64,000 bases of DNA from Anaerolineae bacterium (GTDB lineage: Bacteria > Chloroflexota > Anaerolineae > Aggregatilineales > Phototrophicaceae). The notes under the pieces are model-generated. The model saw only the letters and a list, made by a program, of their open reading frames with translations, did not search any database and was not told where the DNA came from. The stretch is from NCBI GenBank assembly GCA_022824465.1, contig JAJDZV010000004.1:806001-870000 (forward strand), read 5' to 3'. Position 1 is the first letter of the stretch; every line of letters starts with the position of its first letter. The translations under genes were made by a program, and so were the position numbers. Positions 53,601-61,932 of the stretch are shown here, one piece after another.

Positions 53601-54464
53601 CCCGTCCCAACTGACACGCCAACCGACACACCGGTCCCAACCGACACGCCGACCGATACGCCCGTCCCAACTGACACGCCGACGGATACACCCGTCCCAA
53701 CTGACACGCCGACCGACACGCCCGTCCCAACTGACACGCCAACCGACACGCCCGTCCCAACTGACACGCCGACGGATACGCCCGTCCCAACTGACACGCC
53801 GACTGATACGCCCGTCCCAACTGACACGCCAACGGACACACCGGTCCCAACCGACACGCCGACGGATACGCCCGTCCCAACTGACACGCCAACGGACACA
53901 CCGGTCCCAACCGACACGCCGACGGATACGCCCGTCCCAACTGACACCCCGACTGATACGCCCGTCCCAACTGACACGACGACGGATACGCCCGTCCCAA
54001 CTGACACCCCGACTGATACGCCCGTCCCAACTGACACGGCGACGCCAACCGATACGGCGACGCCAACGGATACAGCGACGCCAACCGATACGGCGACGCC
54101 CACTGAGACGCCAACGGCTACCGCCACGCCGACGCCGACTGCGGACGCGACCGAAACCGCGCAAGCCGGATCGAGCTTGACGGCTCTGGTCGAGATTACG
54201 CTAACCGCCGAAGCCACTTCGCAAGCGACCGAGCCGCCCACCGAGGCGTCAACGGCGCTGGCGCCGGCAGATACCGAAACTCCGACAAGGGAAGCGGTGA
54301 CCGAGCCAACCGCCCAGCCCACCCTGACGCCGGTGACCATCACCGAAATCGATGCGCCCAGCGCCGACGAGCCCGATACGCGCGATACCGCCCTGGCGAT
54401 CGGCGCGGTTGTCATCGGCCTGCTGCTGCTCTTGATACTCTTCCTGATATCCCGGCGGCGGTAG
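50628..54464 (+). CDS. Secreted vWA protein with Ig-like repeats, Thr-Pro-Asp stalk and C-terminal anchor
   Basis: A 1278-residue surface protein. TTG start with GGGAG 7 bases upstream and a signal peptide ([13 protein letters not shown]). A vWA domain spans about 95-270, with MIDAS residues in [10 protein letters not shown], the Thr of [10 protein letters not shown] and LSDGGEY. From 300 to 660 there are about four beta-sandwich modules with repeated 'GQTxIxQVEFxVNGExV' strands. Residues 660-1200 are a Thr/Pro/Asp stalk, including about 30 copies of the decapeptide [12 protein letters not shown]-terminal transmembrane helix ([18 protein letters not shown]) and RRR hold it in the membrane. 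It is probably an adhesin or sensor projected from the cell. Confidence 0.9.
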   Translation: MKRRLQRAILALLLLLPFSLVHPQAPGISLDIIGITSTDLTQVAIHASILDASEQLVSGLDIENFSIGGDLAERAQVTRVENVTDDDLDFASVLVVDTSSSMADRPLTQAQAAARSYLEALGPDDPVAIVTFSNDARLVLDYTTDRERLNQAIDNLAYGGKTALYDATLLGIETAVEAPLERKAVVILSDGGEYGDVSEHSRDESIRAATIHGVPVYSIGLGWHIDRRFLESIARESNAEFYDSPTPEELGDIYRNLAFLFRSQYIVGLSVDVPADGERYNFTLDVTTADGATASGAATLRAPIPVPLLYLPEDVFSEALREDTQITVEIRADQDIESIEFAVDGEVVSTDETYTIEPEQRQPGEYELEITVEDVEGDIGRLETEFEIAALPPRVTDDFEPAAQEDIVDAEIISVDAGGQTEITQVEFIVNGEVVKVDTAAPYDFDLDPFTLPPEEHTLSIRATNAGGQTTTVDKTFEVERIPPRLEIAGLEAAAIVGDTVSGSITALGQSPIVSLSAEPDVGAVVRGNRLDFTLNAEDLPPGPNTIAFRAVDAAGAETVETIEFEVAALPPTVALSGIGVDAVLDAPQTVALETGGQTDIRQVEVSYNGGPPESVEEDGFTIPAEALGDGEHEALVTVTNEGGETTTLRLPFTVQLPPTPTFTPLPTDTAAPTNTPAPTNTPTATPTATATPSHTATPELNVTQTAEAAAAQTATAAAPSPTDTPEATDIPTETPAPTATATFTAAPTDTPLPTNTPAPTVAPTDTAIPTDIPTETAAPTATPIPSDTATQTAIPTDTPPPTATPTDTAIPTDTPAPTDTPTDTPVPSDTPTDTPTDTPVPTDTPTDTPTDTPVPTDTPTDTPVPTDTPTDTPVPTDTPTETPVPTDTPTDTPVPTDTPTDTPVPTDTPTDTPVPTDTPTDTPVPTDTPTDTPVPTDTPTDTPVPTDTPTDTPVPTDTPTDTPTDTPTDTPVPTDTPTDTPVPTDTPTDTPVPTDTPTDTPVPTDTPTDTPVPTDTPTDTPVPTDTPTDTPVPTDTPTDTPVPTDTPTDTPVPTDTPTDTPVPTDTPTDTPVPTDTPTDTPVPTDTPTDTPVPTDTPTDTPVPTDTPTDTPVPTDTTTDTPVPTDTPTDTPVPTDTATPTDTATPTDTATPTDTATPTETPTATATPTPTADATETAQAGSSLTALVEITLTAEATSQATEPPTEASTALAPADTETPTREAVTEPTAQPTLTPVTITEIDAPSADEPDTRDTALAIGAVVIGLLLLLILFLISRRR
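53102..54036 (+). repeat. 30-bp tandem repeat array inside the vWA gene
   Basis: About 30 copies of a 30-bp unit (cccgtcccaactgacacgcc plus 10 more bases) encode [10 protein letters not shown]. Copies differ mostly at third positions (gaccgatacg, aacggacaca, gactgatacg) and group into higher-order patterns, showing recent duplication. Three or more copies carry an added TDTP unit (53140, 53175, 53520). Array length is likely variable between strains. Confidence 0.95.
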
Positions 54465-54533
54465 CGCAACCGAGGGCGCTAGGCGGACGTATTAGAGATA
54501 TGCGGTCGGCATCAAAGATTTGCTGAGGAAGAT

Positions 54534-54950
54534 ATGCGCCTTTTTATCATTCGCGTCATGATCAACGCGGTGGCTATCGCAGCCGCCGCCTGGCTGATTC
54601 CAAATATCCACATCGTCGACAACGACATCGTGACGCTGCTTTCCATCGGCTTGATTTTCGGCATCGTCAACGCCCTGCTCAAACCCTTGCTCATCCTGTT
54701 GACTTGTCCGGCGGTGATTTTGTCGCTGGGTTTGTTCATCTTCGTCATCAATGGCGTCCTGCTGTTGGTCACAGAGTCCTTGGCTGGCGATCGCCTCATC
54801 ATTGACGGCGGCATCCTGACCGCGAGCCTCGGCGGCATGGTGATGGCGGGTGTGAGCATTTTGCTTGAAGCCGTTTTGAAGCTGGACGACAACGGCGCGA
54901 AAAAGGCAAAGATTTCGGTCATCAATGCCGACGCGCGCAAAATCAAGTGA
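54534..54950 (+). CDS. Phage holin family 4 / PF04020-like four-helix membrane protein
   Basis: A 138-residue protein with four hydrophobic segments: INAVAIAAAAWLIP, IVTLLSIGLIFGIVNALLKPLLILLTCPAVILSLGLFIFVINGVLLLV, and GGMVMAGVSILLEAVL. The NALLKPLL and INGxxL motifs are hallmarks of PF04020. Despite the 'phage holin' name, chromosomal members are common housekeeping membrane proteins of unknown role. It has no phage neighbours directly adjacent. Confidence 0.85.
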   Translation: MRLFIIRVMINAVAIAAAAWLIPNIHIVDNDIVTLLSIGLIFGIVNALLKPLLILLTCPAVILSLGLFIFVINGVLLLVTESLAGDRLIIDGGILTASLGGMVMAGVSILLEAVLKLDDNGAKKAKISVINADARKIK

Positions 54951-55022
54951 GCCTGGCTGCTGAATGTCGCGTAGACTGGGTTATTCGTGTTCATCGTCCT
55001 GCGGTGAGAACAAAGACGCCTC

Positions 55023-56204
55023 TTGAGCCGAAGCACGACCACCGTTTGCTGGGTAAGCAGCGCGCGTTACTGCGAGCCGCTTGATGCCGCCAGCGCCCGC
55101 AAATGGCAGTTGCTGGCGGCTTTGAGCGCTTATGATTTTCGCGTAGTCGGCTTCGCAACCTCGCTGCGACCGCAGCGGTTCCATGAAGGCGCGCGTTTCT
55201 ATTTGCTGCCGCTGCCGCCGACATCGCTCCTGCGCTACCTGAGCATGTTCAAGCTTGCGCCGCCGCTGCTGGCTTTCCTGGCGCTGCGCCACGACGCGGG
55301 AATCATCGTGGCGCAGAGTCCCTTTGAAGGCGCAATCGGCGCGGCTGTCAAGCGCTTCGCGGGGGTATTCAGACGGCGAATTCGGCTGATTGTGGAGAAT
55401 CACAATAACTTCGAAGAAGACCTGTTTATGCAGCGGCGAGTTCCGCTGGAGGCGCTGTATCGGCGGCTCATGCTGGCGGCCGCGCGCTATGCATTTCGCA
55501 ATGCCGACGCGCTGCGGGTCATCTCGACATCAACCGCCGAGCGAGCGCGTCACTTTGCGCCGGACCTGCCCCAAGCGCGTTTCATGACTTTCAGCGACAC
55601 CGATGTTTTCCGGCGGACATCGCGGCGCGCGCCGGTCGACGAAGCGGTCGACATCGTGTATGCCGGCCTTTTGATCCCGCGCAAGGGCTTGCATCACTTG
55701 CTGAATGCCTTCGCCATGTTGGAGCAGCCGCGCGCGCAACTGCGCCTGGTCGGCAAAGCGGAGAACGCGGATTACGCCGCGGCGCTGCGCAAACAGGCGG
55801 GCGAGCTCGGCATTGAGGCGCGCGTACATTTTCATGGCGCCGTGTCACAGGCGCAGCTGGCGCAGTTCTTTGCCGAAGCGAGAGTGATGGTTTTGCCCTC
55901 GCTGTCGGAAGGCTTGGGTCGCGTCGTGGTGGAAGCGATGCTGGTCGGCACGCCGGTCATCGGCAGTCGCGTCGGCGGCATCCCTGATCTGGTTCGCCAT
56001 GGCGAGAATGGCTTGCTAGTTGAGGCTGGCGACGAGAGCGCATTGGCGGCGGCGCTGGCGCGAATGTTCCGCGACGATATCGCGGCGATGGGCGAACGCG
56101 CGCGCGCATTCGCCTTGGATTACTATTCGCCCGAGAAGTATGTCGACGGCTATCGTCAGCTCTTTGAGCTTGCGCTAGAGCGCAGCGGCGACGATTCCCC
56201 GTGA
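55023..56204 (+). CDS. Glycosyltransferase family 4
   Basis: A 393-residue GT-B fold enzyme. The C-terminal nucleotide-sugar domain has IVYAGLLIPRKGLHHLLNAF, LRLVGKAENADY, and PSLSEGLGRVVVEAMLVGTPVIGSRVGGIPDLV with the EX7E motif. NHNNFEEDL near 135 is in the acceptor half. It starts at TTG 55023. It transfers a sugar from a nucleotide donor, retaining the anomer, to a lipid or polysaccharide acceptor. The stop overlaps the next start as GTGA, so it is coupled to the MATE exporter gene. Confidence 0.88.
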   Translation: MSRSTTTVCWVSSARYCEPLDAASARKWQLLAALSAYDFRVVGFATSLRPQRFHEGARFYLLPLPPTSLLRYLSMFKLAPPLLAFLALRHDAGIIVAQSPFEGAIGAAVKRFAGVFRRRIRLIVENHNNFEEDLFMQRRVPLEALYRRLMLAAARYAFRNADALRVISTSTAERARHFAPDLPQARFMTFSDTDVFRRTSRRAPVDEAVDIVYAGLLIPRKGLHHLLNAFAMLEQPRAQLRLVGKAENADYAAALRKQAGELGIEARVHFHGAVSQAQLAQFFAEARVMVLPSLSEGLGRVVVEAMLVGTPVIGSRVGGIPDLVRHGENGLLVEAGDESALAAALARMFRDDIAAMGERARAFALDYYSPEKYVDGYRQLFELALERSGDDSP

Positions 56205-57568
56205 GCATGGGCAATGCGCTGACGAGCGGCGATATCCCGGCGCAGATACGCCGGATCGGCATCCCGGTCGGCATCGGCGTGCTCTTCAACAATCTGTTCC
56301 AAGTGGTCGATACCTACTTCGCAGGCGAGATCTCGCGAGAGGCGCTGGCGGCGCTGGGCTTGTCCTTCCCGATATACTTCATCATCTTCGGCCTGGGCAA
56401 TGGCTTGGGCACGGGCGCCTCGGCTTTGATCGGCAATGCGCTCGGCGCGGGCGATAAGGACGGCGCCGCGCGTATGGCCGCCCAGGGATTGACCTTGACC
56501 GTCGTGATGAGCCTGGCGACGGCGGTCGTCGGCATCGCCGTTTCGCCACAGCTCTTCGCTATTCTTGGCGCGGAGGGCGAGGGCATCGCTTACAACATGA
56601 GTTATATCACGCCGATATTCCAGGCGACCACCTTCTTCAATCTCGTCTTTATGTTTCATGCCGCGCTGTCGGCGCAGGGGGAGACGCGCCCATTGCGCAA
56701 TTTCCTGTTCATGGGCTTCCTATTGAACATATTTCTCGACCCCTGGTTCATCCACGGCGGCTTTGGCTTGCCGGCTATGGGCATCGGCGGAGTCGGCATA
56801 GCGACTGCGCTGGTGCAAGCGATCGGCAGCCTCTATCTGGGCTGGCGCGCGGTCCGCTCGCCCTTGTTCAGCGTCCTCAGGCTGAATATGCTTCGGCCGA
56901 ATCTACGGCTTATTCTGCAGTTGGCGCGGCAGGGCGCTCCGCCAGCGCTCGACCTTAGCACGATATCCATCGGCGGCTTCGTCGTGACCTATTTCATCAG
57001 TCGCTTCGGCGCCGATGCTGTCGCCGCGTACGCCATCGCCAGCCGGCTGGACGGGCTGATTTGGATTCCGCTGGTCGGCTTGGATGTCGCCACCTTGGTG
57101 CTGGTCGCGCAGAACAATGGCGCGCGCCGCTTCGACCGCATGTGGCAGACCTACAACACAGCGCTGCGCTACGGGCTGATTCTGATGACCGTTAGCGGGA
57201 TAACGGTCTTCGTCTTCGCCTACGATTTGATCGCGTTCTTCGCGGATGATCCCGCCGTCATCGAGATAGGCGTGGTCTATATTCGCATCGGCGCCTTGAG
57301 CCTATGGTCGAAGCCGCTTGGCTTCATCGGCTTTGCGGCGCTGCGCGGCATCAAGCGACCTATGCTGCCTATGATCATCAGCCTGACGCGCATGATCGCG
57401 CTGCCAGCCGTCGCGCTATACCTGCTGATCACGCTGCTCGGCGCCGGTCTGGAAAGCATATGGTGGACCATAACCTCAATCACCATCGGCACGGGCTTGC
57501 TCGCCCACTACTGCGTTCATCGGTTGATGCCGCGCGGCTTGCTCAGCGCCGGACCAACAAGGTCGTGA
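56201..57568 (+). CDS. MATE-family efflux transporter / flippase
   Basis: A 455-residue membrane protein with twelve hydrophobic segments in two MatE repeats. The first has RRIGIPVGIGVLFNNLFQVVDTYFAG, LGNGLGTGASALIGNALGAGD and the polar TM motifs; the second has ISIGGFVVTYFISRFGADAVAAYAIASRLD. MATE proteins exchange cations for drugs or metabolites. Coupling to a GT4 gene by a GTGA overlap suggests export or flipping of a glycosylated product, as inference. The 3' end overlaps the convergent GT-C gene by 26 bases. Confidence 0.9.
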   Translation: MSMGNALTSGDIPAQIRRIGIPVGIGVLFNNLFQVVDTYFAGEISREALAALGLSFPIYFIIFGLGNGLGTGASALIGNALGAGDKDGAARMAAQGLTLTVVMSLATAVVGIAVSPQLFAILGAEGEGIAYNMSYITPIFQATTFFNLVFMFHAALSAQGETRPLRNFLFMGFLLNIFLDPWFIHGGFGLPAMGIGGVGIATALVQAIGSLYLGWRAVRSPLFSVLRLNMLRPNLRLILQLARQGAPPALDLSTISIGGFVVTYFISRFGADAVAAYAIASRLDGLIWIPLVGLDVATLVLVAQNNGARRFDRMWQTYNTALRYGLILMTVSGITVFVFAYDLIAFFADDPAVIEIGVVYIRIGALSLWSKPLGFIGFAALRGIKRPMLPMIISLTRMIALPAVALYLLITLLGAGLESIWWTITSITIGTGLLAHYCVHRLMPRGLLSAGPTRS

Positions 57569-59561
57569 GATACTCGTATTCGCGTCCGGTCGGCTCGCCG
57601 GCGCTGGTGTGAATCTGCAGAATCTCCTGGGCTCTTCCCGCTTGCGCGATCGCGTACATGCCCAGCAGCAGCGGGTAATCGCCGTCGTCGATGTCACAGG
57701 GTATGTCTAATACGCGCTCGTCGAAGTAGAAGCGATCCGGTTGCCACATGCTCGTCAGGAACATACCGCCGGGCATATCGTCCGCGCTGGCGACGCCGTT
57801 GCCGTCCGGACCAGCGATGACAAGCGTGGTGCTGTAGAGTACATCCAGAGCGACCTCGCTTGACCACCAGGTATCCACCGAAAGCCGCGCGCAGGGCTTC
57901 ACTTGATGCTCGCCATTTAGCCGCCAGGCATGCAAGCCAATATCGGCGCCAAAACGCCACAGCGGCCCCTCTAGCGGCGGCTGGCGGCGGTACTCCCGTA
58001 TTTCCAGCGAACGGTAATAGGTCTCGCCGGGGAAGCCGACAAAATCGTAAAGCGTGTAAGCCGCTTCAATCGCATCCAGCATTTTCTGCCCGCCTGGGTA
58101 GGGATTGCCGGTCACCAGCCAGAGCCTGTCGCGCTCGCCGAGATAGCCGCGCAGCGTGTCCCAGTCATTGGGAGCATAGCCGCTGACAGTGAGATCCGCA
58201 TCGAAGCGCGGTGGCGCAACGGGATCGTCCGTTGGGTTATTCCAGCTCACATAAAAGATGTCACGCGGCGTCAGCCCAAGGCGCGCGCGCTCCTGCAGAT
58301 AATAGTTGATCGGGATGACTTCCCAGATGGCGGCGGCCGATACCACCAAGCGATCGCGCTCCTTGTCATATCGCTCGTCGAGGTAGGCTGCCAGTTCCGG
58401 ATAGCCGGCGTTTCCATTGTAGAAGGGGTAGGTATGAAACTGCGTCAGGTAAGCTAGGCAGAAGAAGAGCAGCGACAACAACTGAAGCTGGCGCGGCATT
58501 TGGCGCAATGCGATAGCGGAAATCAGCGCGAGGCTCGGCGCGATTATCAGCCAGTTGCGCGGGGTTAAGCTTGGCACACTGGTATTTACCGCCAGGGGAA
58601 TCGCCAGCATCGCCATCAAGGACAGGCTTATCCAGCTTTCCCGCCAGATATGCGGAAAACGCATGCGTGAATCCAGCCGTCTCTGCGCTGGCGTCGCCGC
58701 GCGATCGTCCATTGAATTGGCGCCGCGCCAAGCGGATCCGAGCCTGAGCAGTATAGTCGCGACGCCTCCCAACAACAGGAGCAATCCCAAGCTTTCCGGA
58801 TTGGAATGGAAATAGTCATAGAGCGCGAGCCAGCCTTCCTGGTCGGCCGCAACGCTGTATGCGATCACGCCGTCGCGGTCGACGTAATTGATGTAAGCCC
58901 GGTAGCCGACGAGAATCGCCAGGGCGGAAAACAGGGAAGCGCCTCGACGATATAAGCTGGGATTCCAGCGAACGAAAACGAAAACGCACAGGAGTTGACC
59001 CGCAATTACAAATGCCATGAATGGGTGCGTATAGGCAGGCGCTGTCGCGGTCAGCAAAGCGCACATGCCTCGCGTCAAATCGGGTTTGCGGATGAAGCGC
59101 AACAGCGCCAAGGGGAAACTCACAGCGCCAAATACCAGCAAGGCGTACGGGCGCGCTTCATGGCTGTAATAGGCGTAAATGCCGTATGTTCCGAGCAGCA
59201 GCAGCGCGAGCCAGCCTGTGCGCCGGTCAAAGAGGTCAGTCGAGAGCCGATAGAATAGCGCCAGTGTCAAAACGGTCGTGAGCGACGAAAAGTAACGGGT
59301 GATGTTTTCTACATGACCAAATAGATGAATCCAGATATCCTGGAGAAAGTTCTCCGGATACAAGTGTAAAAGCGGCTGCAGCAAATGAGGAATGAAACCG
59401 ACGTCTTCTATGTTCGCCATCGCGAAGTGCACGACCCAGGCTTCATCCTGCCGGTAAGGCCGATCCTGGAAATGATGCGATTGCACGACGATCAGAAAGA
59501 GGATCGTGATTGCCGCCTGAAGCAGCGAAAGCAGGTGCGAACGCAAGTTTCTTGTGTCCAT
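57543..59561 (-). CDS. GT-C family membrane glycosyltransferase (GT39-like)
   Basis: A 672-residue polytopic protein. The first extracytoplasmic loop has YRQDEAWVVHFA, an acidic pair as in GT-C enzymes, and ENITRYFSSL and YSHEARPYALLV follow in the positions of the family motifs. About ten hydrophobic segments run to residue 420, then a soluble external domain of about 250 residues. The frame is open to 59660; ATG 59561 begins at the membrane domain, and the divergent gene starts at 59590. It is similar in plan, not in sequence, to the GT-C at 21-23 kb. Confidence 0.83.
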   Translation of the reverse strand: MDTRNLRSHLLSLLQAAITILFLIVVQSHHFQDRPYRQDEAWVVHFAMANIEDVGFIPHLLQPLLHLYPENFLQDIWIHLFGHVENITRYFSSLTTVLTLALFYRLSTDLFDRRTGWLALLLLGTYGIYAYYSHEARPYALLVFGAVSFPLALLRFIRKPDLTRGMCALLTATAPAYTHPFMAFVIAGQLLCVFVFVRWNPSLYRRGASLFSALAILVGYRAYINYVDRDGVIAYSVAADQEGWLALYDYFHSNPESLGLLLLLGGVATILLRLGSAWRGANSMDDRAATPAQRRLDSRMRFPHIWRESWISLSLMAMLAIPLAVNTSVPSLTPRNWLIIAPSLALISAIALRQMPRQLQLLSLLFFCLAYLTQFHTYPFYNGNAGYPELAAYLDERYDKERDRLVVSAAAIWEVIPINYYLQERARLGLTPRDIFYVSWNNPTDDPVAPPRFDADLTVSGYAPNDWDTLRGYLGERDRLWLVTGNPYPGGQKMLDAIEAAYTLYDFVGFPGETYYRSLEIREYRRQPPLEGPLWRFGADIGLHAWRLNGEHQVKPCARLSVDTWWSSEVALDVLYSTTLVIAGPDGNGVASADDMPGGMFLTSMWQPDRFYFDERVLDIPCDIDDGDYPLLLGMYAIAQAGRAQEILQIHTSAGEPTGREYEYLTTLLVRR

Positions 59562-59589
59562 AGCGATGACGGCATGATAGCATACAGGC

Positions 59590-59886
59590 ATGAATCGGAA
59601 AACGATTGCGCGCTGCGCATCCTGCGACGGCTTCGGCTGGTTCGAGGACGACGCCGACAACTGCGATTGGTGCGCTGGCGCCGGTTATGTCTATCACGCG
59701 GCGGGGCGCGACTCGATTATCCCGGAAGCGGACTACCCCGCCGTCGCCGATGAACTGGAAGCGCTGGAGTTGGAGCGGTTGCGGGAGCTGGGCTACCAGG
59801 GAGTCGCCAAGCAACCATGGCGTCAGCGTATCCGCCAGGACACCCAGCTCGGCCGCAACCCCTATGAAAATGCCGCCGAGGACTAG
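59590..59886 (+). CDS. Small zinc-ribbon protein, DnaJ-type CxxCxGxG motifs
   Basis: A 98-residue protein. Cys9 and Cys12 lie in CASCDGFGWF, and Cys25 and Cys28 in CDWCAGAGYV. These two CxxCxGxG units equal half of a DnaJ zinc finger, so it should bind one zinc. The rest is acidic and helical. It may be a protein-binding or redox adapter; function is unknown. It is divergent from the GT-C gene with only 28 bases between starts, and its stop overlaps the next gene's stop in CTAG. Confidence 0.72.
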   Translation: MNRKTIARCASCDGFGWFEDDADNCDWCAGAGYVYHAAGRDSIIPEADYPAVADELEALELERLRELGYQGVAKQPWRQRIRQDTQLGRNPYENAAED

Positions 59887-60113
59887 GCGTCGCTGGTATC
59901 GGCTGGCTCGTCTACTGGCGTCCGCAACTCGTTCAACAGCCGCGCGATATCCACCAGCAAGTCATCCAGACGGCTTTCGGTCCGCTGGCTGACTTCGCCG
60001 AGCCGTTCGATCAGACGCGCCGTCTCGCCCGGCGGAAAGCTGCGATAAGCCCACCAGTATACCAAGGTCACGACAGCGAGCGCCAGCATTTGAAATACCT
60101 GTTCGAAGTCCAT
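59883..60113 (-). CDS. Small single-pass membrane protein
   Basis: A 76-residue protein with one helix (LALAVVTLVYWWAYRSF) and a charged coiled-coil-like tail (RLGEVSQRTESRLDDLLVDIARLLNEL). The GAGGAGGAG ribosome site is very strong. It is the last gene of a three-gene minus-strand set. The size and topology fit a holin- or spanin-like phage protein or a small accessory protein; neither is proven. Confidence 0.68.
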   Translation of the reverse strand: MDFEQVFQMLALAVVTLVYWWAYRSFPPGETARLIERLGEVSQRTESRLDDLLVDIARLLNELRTPVDEPADTSDA

Positions 60114-60159
60114 CTCTCCTCCTCCTCGCTCAATGATTCAATCTGCGTTTATGCCGCGC

Positions 60160-60612
60160 TCAAGCCGGATCGACTTGGATCCGCAGGGCACCGCTGGCGT
60201 AATTGCCCGTCTGGCGATACAGGAAGATGCTATGCGTTCCGGCCGTCAAAGCGCGCAGGCGCCAACTGACCTCGCCGGCGACGACCGCAATCTGTTCGCG
60301 TTTGAAGAACTCGCCATCGCGCAGGATCAAGGCGGCTAGCGCGCTGTCCTCGGCGATAAGGGCGGCGCGACAGCTGATGACGGGATCGGCGCCGCCGACG
60401 GTCACGCGGTTCGCCGACGAAGTCAGCGGCAGCGCGCCGAACTGACTGAGCACGTCGCTGGCTCGCTGCTGCTCCGGCGGGTTGTGATGCAGCAAATGAA
60501 TGCGCGACCGCCCGCCGCCAACGGACACGCCGCAAGTGGCCGCGCCCAAGGCAGCCCGCGCGACCGCGTCCAACAGCAGAACGTCTAAATTCGCTCGACC
60601 CAGGATATCCAT
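60160..60612 (-). CDS. Hypothetical protein, possibly phage-tail associated
   Basis: A 150-residue protein I do not recognise. It starts 3 bases after the upstream stop with AAGGAGATTTG as ribosome site. The C-terminal half is beta-rich (SWRLRALTAGTHSIFLYRQTGNYASGALRIQV) with a repeated pattern resembling the neighbour's AGQHTFKLRWKTSPG strand, so the two may share a jelly-roll-like fold of tail or baseplate decoration proteins. Confidence 0.62.
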   Translation of the reverse strand: MDILGRANLDVLLLDAVARAALGAATCGVSVGGGRSRIHLLHHNPPEQQRASDVLSQFGALPLTSSANRVTVGGADPVISCRAALIAEDSALAALILRDGEFFKREQIAVVAGEVSWRLRALTAGTHSIFLYRQTGNYASGALRIQVDPA

Positions 60613-60615
60613 CGG

Positions 60616-61125
60616 TCAAATCTCCTTCGCCCAGAATTGCGGATGCAGATCGACGACATCAAGCTTCGAGGTGTTGCCGGGCGACGTCTTCCAGCGCAGC
60701 TTAAAGGTATGTTGGCCGGCGCTAAGCCCCGAGACCAGCATGACAAAGGAAAGCGGATCATGCAGGTTGCCGCCGTTGTTATAGGCAGCCGTTCTGCGGA
60801 TGATGCCGTCATCAGCGACATAGTCGACGCCGTCGACCGCCACATTGAGGAAGGTGGCGCCGCTCGATCGCTGGCTCTGAACCGTGCCGGTAAAGCCGAT
60901 TAGCACATCGCCGCCATGCGTCGTCAGCGTCAACGACAGCTTGTCGGCATCCACATCGACAAACTCGGTCGCGGTGGTCGTCAAGAACGCGGCGCCGCTG
61001 ACAAAGACGCCGGCGCTGTTGTCCAACCGATCCCTTAGGTAGGTCTGGTTGTCCCGCAGGTAGGTGTTGAGGTCCAGCGATGTCAGCGGTTCGCTCGACC
61101 ACGTCTTAGGTGTTGTCCAGGTCAT
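60616..61125 (-). CDS. Phage tail-fibre-like protein
   Basis: A 169-residue protein starting at ATG 61125 with AAAGGAAATCAC as ribosome site. The N-terminus WTTPKTWSSEPLTSLDLNTYL followed by RDNQTYLRDRLD matches the 'W-T-P-x-T-W...LN-x-x-L-RDN' opener common in tail-fibre or tail-tip proteins of phages and prophages. The remainder is a beta-sandwich-like region (VDYVADDGIIRRTAAYNNGG...FKLRWKTSPG). No capsid, portal or integrase genes are near, so this may be a remnant or a domesticated particle gene. Confidence 0.65.
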   Translation of the reverse strand: MTWTTPKTWSSEPLTSLDLNTYLRDNQTYLRDRLDNSAGVFVSGAAFLTTTATEFVDVDADKLSLTLTTHGGDVLIGFTGTVQSQRSSGATFLNVAVDGVDYVADDGIIRRTAAYNNGGNLHDPLSFVMLVSGLSAGQHTFKLRWKTSPGNTSKLDVVDLHPQFWAKEI

Positions 61126-61398
61126 GTGATTTCCTTTCGTATAGGCTTGGACCTGGCATAAGCATAGAACAAGTGTGCACTTCAAAGGCGACTAAATAGT
61201 CGCGTTTGAATAAATTCATAACATTACGCTGAAGGCTAGTATTTATGCGGTCTATGAGGCGTGGAGCGTCCGCCGAATGCGGCATTCTCAGCCGGTTTGC
61301 GGGCAAGGGAGGACGGTTGCGCCTGATTCGTTGGCGGGGACGCTCGGGGAGATACGAATGGTATAGCGCTGCGCCTTTGTCCGCGCGACTCGGCCGAC

Positions 61399-61890
61399 TC
61401 AGGCAAGCGAGGCGAGGTATTTGTCCAAGCGTGAAAAGGTTGAGGCGACGCCGGCTTCCACGCCCATATCGATCACCTGGTCGCGCGCTTCTTTGGAGTT
61501 TTAGCGCGAGACATTGGAGACGATGGTCGCGCCCTCGGCCTTGGCAAACTCGTACGACACCTGCGCTTGCGGCAAGTCGGCTAGGGCACGGCCGTCTTCA
61601 TCGGTGAAGACGTCCACGCCGGTGAAACGCCGCGGCGCCTCAATGTCGCTGTAGAGCAACTTGCCGCAATAGCGCTGGCCGTCGGCATCCTCGAAACAAT
61701 AGAACCAGCTTCCACCAGGGCGGAAGTCGACCTGGCAGATCGGCGTCGTGAAACCTTCCGGTCCCCACCAGCGTCTGAGATGCCGCGCCTGCGTAAACGC
61801 CGCCCAGACCTGTTCGCGCGGACTGGCGAAACTGCGAACGATCTTGATCTCGTTGTCGCTCGGCGTGCTGAATTCGTTTATGGTCGTCAT
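61399..61890 (-). pseudogene. SRPBCC/AHSA1-domain protein interrupted by one in-frame stop
   Basis: The first 129 codons encode a Bet v 1-like START fold (IKIVRSFASPREQVWAAFTQARHLRRWWGPEGFT...). A TAA stop lies at 61501-61503, after GATIVSNVSR. Reading on in the same frame gives NSKEARDQVIDMGVEAGVAS then TFSRLDKYLASLA and a TGA at 61399-61401, which is exactly the family's missing C-terminal helix. Relatives have Tyr at the position of the stop, so TAC or TAT to TAA is the simplest explanation. Full length would be about 163 residues. A sequencing error or readthrough is also possible. Confidence 0.85.
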
Positions 61891-61932
61891 TGTCTCTCTC
61901 CATCCCGTCTCGATCGTTACAGATCTGCGCCA

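Noticed and set aside
53102-54036. Possible CRISPR-like array (regular 30-bp periodicity)
   Set aside because: The repeats are contiguous and have no unique spacers. They encode an in-frame protein repeat, and no cas genes are present.
51686-54469. Very long minus-strand open frames (up to 927 codons) opposite the vWA-repeat gene
   Set aside because: They exist only because the 30-bp repeat has no stop in several frames. Their products are monotonous Val-Gly-Val-Ser or Arg-Arg-Val-Ser-Trp repeats, while the plus strand has signal peptide, vWA domain and anchor.
54534-54950. Evidence for a prophage from the 'phage holin family' protein
   Set aside because: PF04020-type proteins are widespread chromosomal membrane proteins and no phage genes adjoin it.
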